Source: Prinia subflava
Taxonomy: Eukaryota > Chordata > Aves > Passeriformes > Cisticolidae
Length of the DNA stretch: 64,000 nt
Direction of reading: 5' to 3'
Assembly: GCF_021018805.1 (NCBI RefSeq)
Contig: NC_086247.1
Coordinates: forward strand, 62,001 to 126,000
Shown: positions 24,699-36,899 of the stretch, piece after piece
Numbering within the stretch: position 1 is the stretch's first letter
Layout of the letters: every line of letters starts with the position of its first letter
Program-made: the position numbers and the translations under genes
The notes under the pieces: generated by a model
The model's database searches: none
What the model was told of the DNA's origin: nothing
The model's input: only the letters and a program-made list of their open reading frames with translations

Positions 24699-24908
24699 AA
24701 GAAAAGAAAACCCTGGGGGTCTCCTCTGAGGGGACATAAGAGGAGCTCCTTGGCTGGGACACAGCCTGGCTCAGCCCTGCTCCCCCCAGCACAGGCCACC
24801 CACGGCTTTCAGCTCTTTCACAGCCTGTGCAACGTCCCCGCAGATCCCAGAGGATGACAGGGCCAAGCTTCACCTTCCCATTCTCCTGCAGTTCCCCACG
24901 GATTCCTC

Positions 24909-27361
24909 TCACACCTGGCTCTGCAGAGCAGCCACCCGCGACTCCAGAGCGGTCAGTCTTGTCTCCAGAGCCTTGAGTATCGTATCCACCTGCAGAATTG
25001 CTCTGGGTGAAATAAGCTGTTCTGCAGAAACTATTGAAGCATATTAAGATTTCTCAGAAGTGATTTAAACAAAGAATGATGTAAGGTTAAATCTCACCCT
25101 TCCCAGCACCTCTTCCAAGACAGCTCGACTTTCAAGAGTAAGTGGCTCCTCATGAATGAGAGCTTGCTTTTCCAGGGTGCCTAGAATATAGCTGAGATGC
25201 CACAGGTTACATCATGCAATTCCCACTCTGAAGCCAAAAATCCAAACACAGCACTCCTTTAGAACCCTGAGAGACAGCCGTGGATTCTGGGGATACGGGA
25301 TACAGTGAAAAATGGCACCAAGACACCAAGAACAGTGCAAGAACACCAGTGAAGTGCTGGCTGGGAGAAGCAGCATCACTCTCCAATAAAATCCCATTCT
25401 GCAGCCAGGTTAGTGCTTTAGAGAATTTTACTGCCATGCAATAAAAAAAGTACTCTAGCGGTGGAATGAAGAAAAAAATCTCCAAACCCTGTCCAGAGTA
25501 CCAGGGGGAATATCCACAGCAATACAGCAAAATAAATGGGAACTTCAGAAAAAACCAGAGACATTAAAACCAGCCCAGATGAACAAACACTGTCTATTAG
25601 GACAATGCCTGCACAAAAGGACTCTGGTGCAGAGCCTTAATTGAGGATACAGTTTTTAATAACCACTTTGAAGTGCTATAAACCGACTAAACCCAAGCAC
25701 ACTTTCATTTTCTAGACAGATTTTAAGACAGCTGAGTGAGAGTCTCAAGCACGTACTCAGTTGTCAGAGTTGCCTTTGCCCATCTTAGCAAGGACAGAGC
25801 AGATGTGGCCAGCACAGGGCAGAGCCACCCCAAGTCCTGCCCGAGCCCCTCTGGCCACACTCCCTGCTGATCATGCGGACCCCTAACAGGCTCCAGCCAG
25901 GCCTCTTTGGTGCTTGGTTTGTGAACTCTTCGGATCAAATGGGAAGGAACCCTCCAGTGCCCTGGACCTGGTGATATTTTCTGGGCTGGAATGCAACTTC
26001 CCACACAAAAGGCAGGCCAGGTTGTTTTGTTTTGGTTCATTTTCTAGGATGTGCCTTACACAGGTGATGTTCCCTACAGCTGAGCACTGGGATGCCAACA
26101 GCACCAATACAGAAAACCACCGTGGGACAGAGCAGCAGAAGAAGCTCCCTCCAGCCTTGCCAGAGATGTAACAGGAGCACCCTCAGTGCCATGCCTGGTG
26201 AGTGCAGTGGAGCTGGCAGGCTGACCCATAAACATTCTGCACTTACCTTTCAACAGAGTCAACACTGAAACAGAACAAATCTCTCTTGTAGTCGAGATGC
26301 CTTGAAGTGCACCTGTATATGCTGCCAAGGGTCCTGGAGCAGCCAGAGCAGAATAGGGTTTGTACCATGCTGCAAGCAAGGAATAACATTTATTCAGAAG
26401 AAAATAAAAGGAGGCACCTCTCCCCATCCCTTTTCTAAAAAAATAAAAAAATCATGCATTAGAATTTTTTACACATTCATTCATGCTTCACACAGTGTAA
26501 ACTATGAGCACTCATCTTTTAGCCTGAATTTCCATCAGCTCCTCACGCTGACTGACATCAGCAAGACCAGGAAAATCATTAAATTGTGGAACGGACCTTC
26601 AAGCTCACCCCATTCCACCCCCAGCCCTGGGCAGGGACAGCTTCCACTATCCCAGGGTGTTCCAAGCCCCGTCCAACCTGGCCTTGGGCACTTCCAGGGA
26701 CACAGGGGCAGCCACAGCTTCTCTGGGGAACCTGTGCCACGGCCTTACCACCCTCGCAGGGGAATATTTCTTTCCGACATTTAATCTAAAGCTGCCTCCC
26801 TTGTCCATCACTACATGTCCTTGTGAGAAATCCCTCTCCCTTAGGCCATACGCGGCTTGTACAGCCCACCCCAGATAAGTGCTCCAGGGGCTCTCGGGCC
26901 ACACGAGCGCTCCGGGCCCTTTGCCGGGCTTGTCCCCAGCGCTTTCCCCGGGAACCCCCGACTCCCCCGGGACTGTGTCCAGCCAGGCCCGGCCCTCACC
27001 ATCCGTACTCTCCGGGGAGCTGGGAAACCTTCCGCTCCGGGTCCACGGCGACGCTGGCGGCCGCACCTGCAGCGGGAGGGAGGGAGGGAGGGAAGGAAGG
27101 AAGAAGGGATGGCGGCAGTGACCGCGGGGACGCGGGGTGGCAGCGCTGGTACTCACTGCGCAGCAGGATGCAGCCGCTCTCCTCGTCATTGAAAACCCAG
27201 CTCGAGGTGTCGCCCACGGGGCGCCCGCAGCCGGCGCACATGAACACCATGGGCATGGGGGCCGCGTCCGCCCCCCGCTCCTGCTCCTGCTGCTGCTGGG
27301 CCCGGCCGGCGCCCGGCTCCAGCAGCGACAGCGAGCGCTCCAGCTCCGGGCACAGCGCCAT
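24909..27361 (-). CDS. MIS18A: Mis18-alpha, centromere licensing factor
   Basis: Five coding exons, read on the minus strand: 27361-27157, 27066-27000, 26369-26247, 25191-25098, 24989-24909. Phases join exactly: 570 nt, 189 aa (human about 233 aa). Mis18-alpha works with Mis18-beta and M18BP1 to license CENP-A loading at centromeres after mitosis. The Mis18/Yippee-type domain shows two zinc-binding CxxC pairs, CAGC (residues 42-45) and CSGC (98-101), the family block DTSSWV, then [12 protein letters not shown]. The C-terminus has coiled-coil heptads ([12 protein letters not shown]). Introns 1 and 2 are short. The N-terminal region before the domain is shorter than in human and has a small Gln run. 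All splice sites are usable. The gene diverges from MRAP as in other vertebrates. Confidence 0.92.
26588..26840 (-). mobile_element. CR1 LINE fragment in MIS18A intron 2
   Basis: The reverse complement resembles the CR1 3' region: a 'tttagattaaatgtcgg'-like block, then 'ggccgtggcacaggttcccc' and a Val-Pro-Lys-like segment. It is 5'-truncated and minus orientation, inside the intron between 26369 and 27000. Confidence 0.65.
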
Positions 27362-27545
27362 CGCGTCCCGCGAGGGGCCGGCAGCGAACCCGACAGCGCC
27401 TTGGAATCGCCCGCCGAGGAAGCGGCAGTGACGGCGGACACCGCCCCGGGCCCGCCCCGGAACTGCTCCGGTCCCGGCCGCGGCCCGCCCGCCCCGCTGA
27501 GGGCCGCCCCCGCCCCTGGCGGGTTTGGTCGTGGACTCAAAGCAA
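26880..27545. promoter_or_regulatory. CpG island over MIS18A 5' end
   Basis: Dense CpG and GC-rich DNA spans MIS18A exons 1 and 2 and upstream sequence, as expected for a housekeeping promoter. A GGGA/GGAA microsatellite at 27075-27106 lies in intron 1. MRAP begins about 1 kb to the right in the opposite direction, so a shared upstream region is possible but unproven. Confidence 0.55.
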
Positions 27546-27604
27546 AGGGTCTGGGTATTTCAGAACATCCTGTTTATATGAAGTGTTTTATCAAGTCACA
27601 CCTA

Positions 27605-27965
27605 ATTCAGAGAACCTCCTGCGCTGGAAGGGTCCCACAAGGATCATCCAGTCCAGCCCCGGCCCTGCACAGAGCCCCCAACAATCCCAGCCTGTGCACC
27701 CCTGGGAGCGGTGTCCAAACGCTCCTGGAGCTCGGGCAGCCTCGGGCCTTGCCCAGCACGCTCTGGTGAAAGAACCTTTCCCTGCTATCCCACATAAACC
27801 CCTCCAGACAGGGCTCCAGCCGTTCCCCGGGCCCTGTCCCTGTCCCAGGGAGCAGAGAGCGGAGCTGCCTCCGGCAGGAGCTGCAGCCCCCGGGGAGCTC
27901 TGCCCTCAGACTCCTCCAGGCTGAATCGGCCAAGTGCCCTCAGCCGCTCCTGGTGTGGCCCCCAG
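27605..27965 (-). mobile_element. CR1 LINE fragment between MIS18A and MRAP
   Basis: On the plus strand the segment reads 'ggaagggtcccacaaggatcatccagtcc', then 'ctccaggctgaa'. That is the inverted order of a CR1 3' region ending in 'ggatgatcc...gaccc'. It is a 5'-truncated minus-oriented copy. Confidence 0.65.
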
Positions 27966-28376
27966 ATCCCAGCCCTTCCATCCAGACACGTTCAGCAATG
28001 TTTTTCAGCCCAGCCGTGTTCAGGAGCTCCCAGAAACAGTGCCCTGCTCTAAGAGAAGGGGTTGTGAGCCAGCTGGCCCTTGTCCACCCTGTCCCTAGGT
28101 TACGGGACATCCATCTCTGTAAAACATGCCGAGAAATGACATGAGTGTCCAGCAAGAGGCGAGGATTGCATTTTCAGGGCTGCTCTTACATCTGTGCTGT
28201 ACATTAATACTCGTTGCCACGAGATGTTTTCAGTCCCAAGGCAGTCCTTGAGCTGCGGGACCCCGGAGTGATTGGCACAGGCATCAGTTGTGCAATTCTC
28301 TTTCTGAGGGCACTGAAGTACAATGAAGCAAAGCAGTGGGTCGGAGTTCTGAGCTGGCTTAAAAGGCACCACTGAC

Positions 28377-31300
28377 ATGGCTAACAGAACAAACTCCTCT
28401 GAGTATTTCTGGTCTTACGAATATTACTGGGATTACATAGATCCAATCTCGGTGGATGGAAGCAAGTTGAAGGTTAATAAGTGTAAGTATTGTGGAATAG
28501 TAGTTGCTAATCTAGCATAGGGAAAATGTTGCATAGCTTGTCTTGCTGACCTGGTTTTGTTTCCGTGCAATAGATTCCATGCCATGGTTTGTGTGAATTG
28601 GGTGTTTGCCTTCAGGCTGGCAAGTTACTAACACACACTCTGGGCTTTATCTTACAGTATTTGAAGCTATAAGACTGCTGACACTAATTCTTGTTTACAA
28701 GGACAGATTTTTTTTGAGTCATTTGGGAAAATTTGATGAGTTGCAAATCTGTGGCGTGGAGTGCTGGTTGCCTGTGTGCTACTGTCACCAAAGTTCACTG
28801 AAAGAGCAGAGGTTTTCATAAAAATATTGTGTTTTCATCTTGGGACAAGGCTAACACTGCAGCTGGTAAACATTCAGACTTTTAGTAAAGGAAATGTATG
28901 TTGCCACTAGCCAGGAACAGTAAGCTGCAAACATTGTTTTACCTTTCCTCCTTTGATTTAGTGCTGCTGAACTAATAACGTAATAATTTTCATTATTGTG
29001 AAAATGCTTTGCTGCTGTGGAAACTGATTCTGCTGGGCTTGGCAGTTTATTTCCAAAGGATATGAAGTAGCATTCACCCAACTCACCTTGCAATAGCTTG
29101 TTCCATTTCACACCTGGCTTTGCACAGTGAAACAGCAATGTCTTTTAATGTCTGCTTATGAAAAAAAAAAGGTTTTTCTAATGTAACTGCACTAGTTAGG
29201 TTTTGCTAAGATAAAATGACAAGCTACATCACCGTGGATCAACTGAGGGTGGTGGATGGACTGACAAAGACCAGGGGAGAGCAGATAGGGTGTGTTGGAG
29301 TCACTTATGCTGCAGGCAGTGCTTCCCCTTGATTTCTGTCAAGCCTCTGCCTGTGGTTGTATCTTCAGTTAATTAACAAAGTGACAGGCTTTACTCATTG
29401 CTGTTTAGTTTGCTGAAGATGGCTGCAGCTGTTCAGATGTGGTTTCAGAGACTAAAATTGTTTTCCCAAGGTTCTTACAGTGAAATTATTACATATTCCA
29501 GGAAAATGTGATGGCCCTTCAGAATATCTTCATGTCTCTCACTAGCAATGCAAGAAACTGCCTTTCTGATGGTGAAGGTTGAATTAGCCAGTGTCAGGAG
29601 CTGCTTGTCCTTCGCTTGCTTGGGCAGCAGTAGGAAAAAGGAGCAGAAACTTACTCTGCACCACCTCTAGAAAAGCTTTTCTGTGCATTCAGATTAGCTG
29701 AGGGTTTATTGCCTCCAAACTTAGAGCACCACACCTTAAAAAAAGTGGTGTGAAGATCCACATCATTCCATACAGAAAATCCATCTCTCTAATGCTGTAC
29801 AGCAACATTTGGTGCTGCTGGGACCAGGCAAGTTATGAGCAGCTCCTTTGATTCTCTCAAGTTTGAACTTAGGGCAGATTATTACCCCCAAATTCCACCA
29901 GGGAAACCTCAAACTGCTTAGCTAAGCTGAATGTAAGTCTCTAGCATGTGTCTTGCATCGCAAAACCCAAAAATCAGGAATAAACCTTTCCTCTGTTTTC
30001 TCCTTAATAACATTTTTCTACCATTTCTACCTGGTGCATTACAGAGGTGGCACTGGTGTTACAGCAATTCCCTCCCTGGCAATTGATAGGGTATTTCTCT
30101 TTCTTCAGCTGCCTGTTTTCTTGAAATTTGTGGAAACTGTGCTTCCGAGACAAAATGCCCACCCTCTGTTAAGTTTAATTTTAATTTGTCGACAGTTTTG
30201 CAGAGGAAATTACCCCATATGTGCTGATGAGTGATCTCATCAGCCTTATTTCCATTAAAAAAGCAGGGTAGGATCTTGTCTTGACTTTTTTGTCCCACTT
30301 GTTCTCTCCCCCTAAAGAAGTAGAGAAGTCTGCCACCTTTCAGGTGTTTTTATGTTATCATGAAAATAGACATTTTCCCATGTCAGCAGCCTAGGAGAAA
30401 TAGAAACTGCATCCTCTTGGTACTGTTATTCTTCCTTCTCCAAATACCAGTGGGAGAACAGTGAGTTACAAATTCTAAAGAAAACACCAGGGGAAACAAT
30501 TCCACAGCTCGTTACAGTTTTTTTTTTTTGTTTTGAGTACAAGCACCACTCAAGCAATGAATATACTCTGCAGGTTTTCCTGTCTTTGCATAATATTTCC
30601 ATTCTTACACCCCGAGAAGCCGCTGCTGGGATTATTGGCTTCATGTGCTCAGGGCCATTGCTGGGGCAGCCCAAGGGAAGTGTACAGTCACCATAACCCT
30701 GGGGTGGGATTGCAGTTCCCTAATTCAGTTTGCCTGCTGGGTTTTTAAAATTTTTTTAATGTGAAACACAGACCTAAATCTCTGTACTTCTTTTCCTGTT
30801 ACGTGGCTGGTCCCTGAAACTTTATGAGACTGAATTTGTCTCATGAAAATGAATCTAGACCCAGTTAAAAGCCATGGCCTTGCTTTCTATTTGTAATGTT
30901 GTGCATCTCTCTCCACTCTGTATGAAAATAATGAAAAGTCTTAATTGGCCCGGGAACTAATAGGCTATTTGAAAACACTCACATACACGTGCACAAAAGC
31001 TGATGATAAAATTTAGCAATAGGAAAACTTTACATAGATTGGTAAAATATGAAAATATGTTATTCTAGGTAAAAAAAATACTAATTGCAGAATTTAAACC
31101 CAGGAGATTTTGGTTCAAGCTCCACCTGAGCCTTGGAGCAAATTTATTTAGATTCAGTGAATTCCATGAAATGTATTAAAACTGTTTTTAAAAGATTAAG
31201 CCAAAACACCTCTGATAGGGAATTCTGTAAATCCAAACTTTTAATTTCTACCCCAATGGCGTGGAACATTTCAGAACTTTGGGCTTTTCAAAATGTCCCT

Positions 31301-32532
31301 GGGCAAAGGAAGAATAAAATCAGGTGCCCCTCCCAACTGGTATTTCTCAGTAGCCCAGCTGAAACTCAGGTTTCTGATAAGGGTACAGCTAGGCCAGCTC
31401 TGTTTTGGGTTTAAAAGGAGCTGGGCTAATTCCCTTAATCTCTTTGTGAATCTGATGCCAGCACATACTGAAGTTTTTCACAAAGAAACACTCAATCAAA
31501 CATACTGGATCTGTTTCAAAGAACACAATGTTTTCTGTACTTTCAGAGGGAAGATTTATCTTGGTCAATATTTGTCTCTGGAGTCAGTGACCCTTCTTTT
31601 TCCACCTCATCTAAAATGAGTCATTGGCTACGAATCCAGGGCAGAGCACCCAAACTTCCCAAGGCCACCACCACCACAGTGATCCCAGGAAGGAGCATTT
31701 TTGAAACAGTGGTGAAATGTGCTGTGGGGGCGGGAGTGGACTGCTCCCCTCCCTCAGTGAGCCCAAGGCTCAGGCAATAATTGGCACAGCACTGTAGCCT
31801 TCATGAAAGAGCAGCTCTCTGCTCCCTCAGCCACCCCACACTCCCACTAAACCAGCTGTGAACACACCTTGGCACTGGCAATCCTCTTCTTCCTTAAATA
31901 AAGCATTTGCTTCTGGCAAAGCAGGCAACATCTTGCACTGTTTGATGGTGGTTGTGGGGGCACTGCAGCTGGACAGGGCAAGGGGCACATTCTCTTCCAT
32001 TGCACTGATGATGTCCTGGGAGGGTCACAGGCACTTTGCCATAAACTTCCCTGGCTATTTTTTGTGGTATAAAATGTTTTCAAGGCTGGAATTCCCTTCC
32101 TGAGTGCCCCTCCTTAAAGATCCTGCAGGACTGAGCAGTAACCACGCAGGCTTCTTGCACTGTGGTTGTGTAAATTCAAATATCTGCACAGTTCTAGTCA
32201 CCAGAACACTGTCTGGAGGCTTTTCCCACTCCCTCCCTCATCCCTGTTACCAGACACTGTTAGGAGGCTCCCAAGACCTTTAACAAATCAGCAATTAGAT
32301 TCCTCTCTCTAAAAGGAGAAACTCAATGAATCAAATGCCACACCTTTACTAGAGATGATAAATCATCTTACTGTGTGTTTTATTTTTGCCATGCAAAATG
32401 CATTTGACAGAATTACTGTGCTGTGTCCACAGACTCCATCGTCATTGCCTTTTGGGTCGGCCTGGCTGCCTTTGTGACCTTTCTTTTCCTTATTTTACTG
32501 TGTATGTCCTGCTCTGGATCAACGCCAGCAAA
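28377..32532 (+). CDS. MRAP: Melanocortin-2 receptor accessory protein (exons 1-2, 3' end unresolved)
   Basis: Two coding exons are clear: 28377-28482 (donor gtaagt) and 32433-32532 (acceptor ccacag). They join in phase through a split Tyr codon. MRAP is a small dual-topology homodimer that brings the ACTH receptor MC2R to the cell surface and allows signalling. The N-terminus has sequon NRT or NSS and the conserved YEYYWDYID stretch needed for receptor activation. Exon 2 encodes the single membrane helix (SIVIAFWVGLAAF onward) ending at Cys/Met. The second donor is gtaagt after GCA-AA. If it is not used, the frame stops at once (Lys then TAA). I could not find a convincing third exon. The 4-kb intron 1 (28483-32432) holds nothing I recognise. 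Confidence 0.85.
28483..32432 (+). other. MRAP intron 1, no other feature seen
   Basis: The intron is mostly unique-looking AT-rich DNA with short frames only. No nested gene, RNA gene or recognisable transposon was seen. Confidence 0.5.
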
Positions 32533-32536
32533 GTAA

Positions 32537-33730
32537 GTATAACCAGAGAGAAAGGAAGCAGATACTGGTGAGAAAAAATAACCTGCAGGAAACATTCACT
32601 GCCTCAAGTGATCCAGCAATGACAGACATTTATTACTGCACAGAGGTGCAACTTTTCCCATCAGTATTTGGTTGGAGTGTCCCTTGACACACTGCTCCTC
32701 CGAATGCATTTGGCCACTGCTCCTCCTTATCTGGTCAGGACGCAGAAAATTCTGCTCAGGCAGAGATTCGGGATTAGGTCACAAACAAGCAGAGGGAAAC
32801 AGCAGTCAAAAGGAGCACTCATACTCCTTTATTGGCACCCTAGGGCCTCTGGCATGCTCACAAAAGGTAACAAAAACAATAAAAAAAGGCAGTTTATCCA
32901 AAAAACCCACAAAGCAGGAGGCGGACTAACAACACAACACACATGGAAATAGATATGAGGTTGCAGGGTAACAGAGGCATGTTACCAAAACTTTACTGTT
33001 CCTAAAAAACTGGCACAAGTCTGTGTCCATGAAAATCTCAGAGTGTTTGGAAGACTTAAACAAAGTATTAATTTTTAAGTTTTTTCACTTTTTCATCATC
33101 TTACTGAGCAAAATACTTGGCTTAATAATACACATATTTATCCCTCATGTATTCAATTTTGCCCATCAAAGGAGCCATTCTAAACAGGGCAAGTCTAGAA
33201 ATGTTTCCTGAAGTGCCCAGAAATTATTAATGAAGAACAGCATTCAATGAGATTTGTTTAGGCTTTGAAACCATCCTATCTTATCATTTTTCTAAGCTTG
33301 AAGCATGCTGTAAGAAAACAATTTTAGGACTGAAGAAACTATTAAACCCAGTCACACACAAAACCTGTCCTTTTTGCTTGAGTTCTGTTTGTTTTTCAAG
33401 CCCCACTTCAATTCCCCTTCTCCCAATTCCAGCCCCGAAACCCCGTGATGTGCCTGAAAGAAGCCACCAGTGTAAATTTGCACCCCTGCATTGGCATCCT
33501 CTCTGCTGTGTCACCCCCTGCCCTTGGCAGGACAATCATCCAGTATCTGTATGGAAACCTTGTGTCTCTTTTATAATCCTGATTCACTCACCCAACGAAT
33601 GCACGCTCACGTCACCGGTCAAGGCTGGAGAACTTTTACCTTCCTCGCTTCGTGCTCATCCATCTCTGTCAAGCCGAGGGACATGCAGGACCCCATGTGC
33701 TCTCCCAGCTCGCCCCCATCGTGGTGAGAG
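32537..33730. other. Downstream of MRAP exon 2, unresolved
   Basis: The MRAP 3' exon or exons may lie here. An acceptor-like 'ttctcccaattccag' at about 33419-33433 opens a Cys/His/Pro-rich frame, but it does not fit the phase of exon 2, so I do not call it. No other feature is seen. Confidence 0.35.
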
Positions 33731-33734
33731 GAGG

Positions 33735-34090
33735 CAGCTTCTCTGGGCAGTCTGTGCCAGGGCCTCTCCACCCTCAGAGCCAAGAATTCCTCCCCAGTAT
33801 CCCATCCATCCCTGCCTTCTGGCAGTGGGAGCCATTCCCCCTGTCCTGTCCCTCCATCCCTTGTCCCAAGTTCTCCCCAGCTCTCCTGGAGTCCTTTTAG
33901 GCCCTGGCAGGGGCTCCGAGCTCTCCCGGAGCCTTCTCTTCTCCAGGTGAACACAGCCAGCTCTCCCAGCCTGGCTCCAGAGCTGAGGGTCTCCAGCCCT
34001 GGGAGCATCTCCATGGCCTCTGTGCTTCTTCCAACAGCTCCATGTATTTCTTGTACTGGACTGCAGCAGCTCTGCAGGTAGGGTCTCACC
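33735..34090 (-). mobile_element. CR1 LINE fragment
   Basis: The plus strand reads 'cttctctgggcagtctgtgcc' through 'ctccagccctgggagcatctcc' and 'tgtatttcttgtactggactg', the inverted CR1 3' region. It is minus-oriented and 5'-truncated. A terminal short repeat is not obvious. Confidence 0.7.
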
Positions 34091-35640
34091 TGAGCAGGGG
34101 AGAGGGCCAAAGTCCCCCCTGCCCTGGAAGAATCCCCACCTCTTCTGATGCCGTGTTGATGCCATTTTGGCTGTGCATCACACCCATCTCTCCCCGCACT
34201 GTGTAACACCAAGGGTTAACTCTCTTGGCAAGGGCACTCCACCCTCCACAGCAGAGTCCCTTGTTCTTACCTGCACATCTGCACAGAAACAAGTCGCTGT
34301 CAAAGTGTCTTCCAAAAGGCCAAAAAAGCTCTGTTTACTTGTGCCACAGTTTAATCCTTAGACACGGAGAGGTCCTGGACCCGAATCCATGATCTGATTG
34401 CACCACACACTTCTCTGCAATACCAGATGGTTTGGTGCCAGTGTTGATGGGTGAGTTTGGGAGAGGGGGAAGGCTGATGCCTGTCCAAGCCCTGCAGTGA
34501 GGTATCCATGTCCCAGTCCCTTTTGACAGCACTGCACTATCCTACAGAAATAAGACAAAAGGTCTGCAGCATGGGACCAATGATTTCAAACCCATCTGCC
34601 TGCCAAGGCAGCTGATGATCACACTGCTGGAATGCAGAGCATTAACATTTGCTTCAGCAATGTGTATTAACATCCAAAATGATACAGGAAAATAAGGGTT
34701 TGTGGCTGGAGATGGTTCCTGGCCAAGGCTGGAATTTTGCACAGTGGAACGAGGACAGAGCAAGCTCCTTGCAGGTGTCTCATGCATTTCAGTGGAGGCT
34801 GTGCATTCCCAATAGCCATGCACAACACAAATCTTCCAGCTATCACTTTCCAACTAGGCAGTGTAGTGTTGGAGAGAAACCCAAGCTGGATGCCCAGAGA
34901 GCTGGAAGATCTGCATGTGTCTCACTCCTCATCCATGTTTCTTGCTCTTGGAGAGGCTCCATCTAGCACTCCGGACCCCCCTGCTGGCTCCAGAAAGATC
35001 TCTCACAGTAAGGAACTCCATTCAGTATTTGGATGTGGGGCATGACCACCCTCATGGTGAACCATAGATATGCAGCTGCCTTTATCCTTCAAATCACACT
35101 TCCCTCAAAAAATGACATCAGACATTGTCACTGTACTTGTCTTTGTCCAAACCCACATAGTCTGGAATCAGCTTCCCTGTCCTTTGAAAGACTTTTTCAG
35201 TTGTATCTTAGCTTTAGTTGTGTGATTTTGGCTGGGCCAAGGTCAGTCGCAGCACCACCCAAGAGTGACCTGGCTTGACCAGGTCGGTCCGTTTGGGTAC
35301 TGGGACACTGGAACGCTTCCACAGCAACCTCTCTGCTGTTCCAGGGGTGCCTAACAATCAACAGAGCTGGCCAGAGTTCTTGTCAGACAGGCCCTGGGTC
35401 TCTGGGATGCAAGTTCTACAGCTGATATTAAAATATGGATAGCTAGCTGGTGGTATTTAGCTACTTGATAGACTGGAAAGAAAAGTCCTCTTCTGGTAAG
35501 ATTTTTTTTTTTTTAAATCTTGCTTCTGTCAAACAAAGAGGAAACATGTCTTGAATACACCTGCAGCATAGCAACGAAAATTCCAAACCTGCCTACCTGT
35601 GCTGGGCCTCCTGATGAAACGTTGGGGGTTTATTTCTGCT
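34091..35640. other. Intergenic, no gene seen
   Basis: Short open frames only. The stretch links the MRAP side to the CpG-rich minisatellite and shows no recognised exon. Confidence 0.4.
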
Positions 35641-36060
35641 TTTTTACTCGGCTCGGTTCGGCCGCACTCGGCACCGCTCGCTGCGCTCCCCGCAGCTCGG
35701 CTCGGCTCGGTTCGGCCGCACTCGGCGCCCCTCGCCGCAGCTCGGCTCGATTCGGCCGCACTCGGCGCCCCTCGCCGCAGCTCGGCTCGGCTCGGCTCGG
35801 CCGCACTCGGCGCCCCTCGCCGCAGCTCGGCTCGGCTCGGCTCGGCCGCACTCGGCGCCCCTCGCCGCAGCTCGGCTCGGTTCGGCCGCACTCGGCACCG
35901 CTCGCTGCGCTCCCCGCAGCTCCGCTCGGCTCGGTTCGGCTCGGTTCGGCCGCACTCGGTGCCGCTCCCCGCGCTCCCGCAGCTCCGCTCGGCTCCCTGG
36001 GGGCGGCGCGGGCCGGGCCGAGGCGCCGCACGGGCGGGCGGGGCCGGCTCCCGTTAAACA
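35640..36060. repeat. CpG-rich CTCGG-based minisatellite with CpG island
   Basis: 'ggccgcactcgg' recurs at about 35660, 35715, 35755, 35800, 35845, 35885 and 35950. Spacing is 40-65 bases because the number of CTCGG/TTCGG pentamers between the cores varies. The array runs into 'gggcggcgcgggccgggccg' and a 'gggcgggcggggcc' GC box. Long frames on both strands are compositional artefacts. The array could act as a CpG-island promoter, but no gene attached to it was found. Confidence 0.85.
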
Positions 36061-36899
36061 CGCAGCGCTCGGTGTTTTCCTGCTGCCGAGTCCCGCGGGC
36101 GGCCCGGCCATGGCACGGACAGGAAAATTAACCACAAACACCAGATGTCTATGTCCAAAAAGGAGACAGATGAATCCTGTATTTATTATTGTATTATTAT
36201 TTATTATTCCTTTATTATTTGAATAAAGGGAGAGGCCATGGACATTTCCCCCATTTCCCCCCACCCTGAGCCCTTCTGTTTTTTGTGTCTCTGTTCTTTT
36301 TCTGTAAATCCAGGAATTTAGCACGGCCTTGAGTGAGTAACAGTTTGTGTTAATTAGTGGAATTCCTCTGGAATTTATGGTTCCATTCATTACTTCTTTC
36401 ACCTTCACTATCTGGGTTTATCTATCAGCAGGCCCACAGTTTGTTTCTAAAGAACTTCTTCTCATTCTTTCAGCGCGGACACGAACGGGAGCGCAAGGTC
36501 TGGCAGGAGCTCATTAGGCAGTGACTGCACGCGCGCTAATTAACGGGCCCGAGAGCGCCCAGAGCAGCTCCCGGGACGGAGCGCTTGCCACCGGAATGTG
36601 CTGGAATCCTGTGCGATCCCAGCGGTTTGAAGTTTGGGAATGCTGTGGGACATGTTCAAGGTGTCAGTAATGTTTTTGAAAGAAAGCCCCCAAGGAGTGG
36701 TGGAAGGAAACAATAAATAATATTGCCTACCTACTGTCAGTGGCTTTGTCTTTTGTAATGTTGGCCGCTTCCAAGGAGGTAAATTAACTTCCCGCGGAGC
36801 TTTTGCTGCTGTTGTTGCTCATGTACTGGAATTCAGCAGAGTCTTTGTCACTTTACACATCAGGAAACACAAGTTCAGCAGAATTTCGGATCTTCTAAT

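Noticed and set aside
24697..24912. 72-codon minus-strand frame at the end of MIS18A
   Set aside because: It overlaps the 3' UTR in another frame. The true last exon ends at 24909 and matches the family coiled coil.
33434..33600. Third coding exon of MRAP
   Set aside because: An acceptor-like site and a Cys/His-rich frame are present, but joining to exon 2 in the required phase gives an early stop, and similarity to known MRAP tails is too weak.
35520..36408. Long Arg/Ala/Glu-rich frames on both strands
   Set aside because: They are products of the CTCGG pentamer minisatellite. The repeated near-identical blocks in several frames show composition, not coding.
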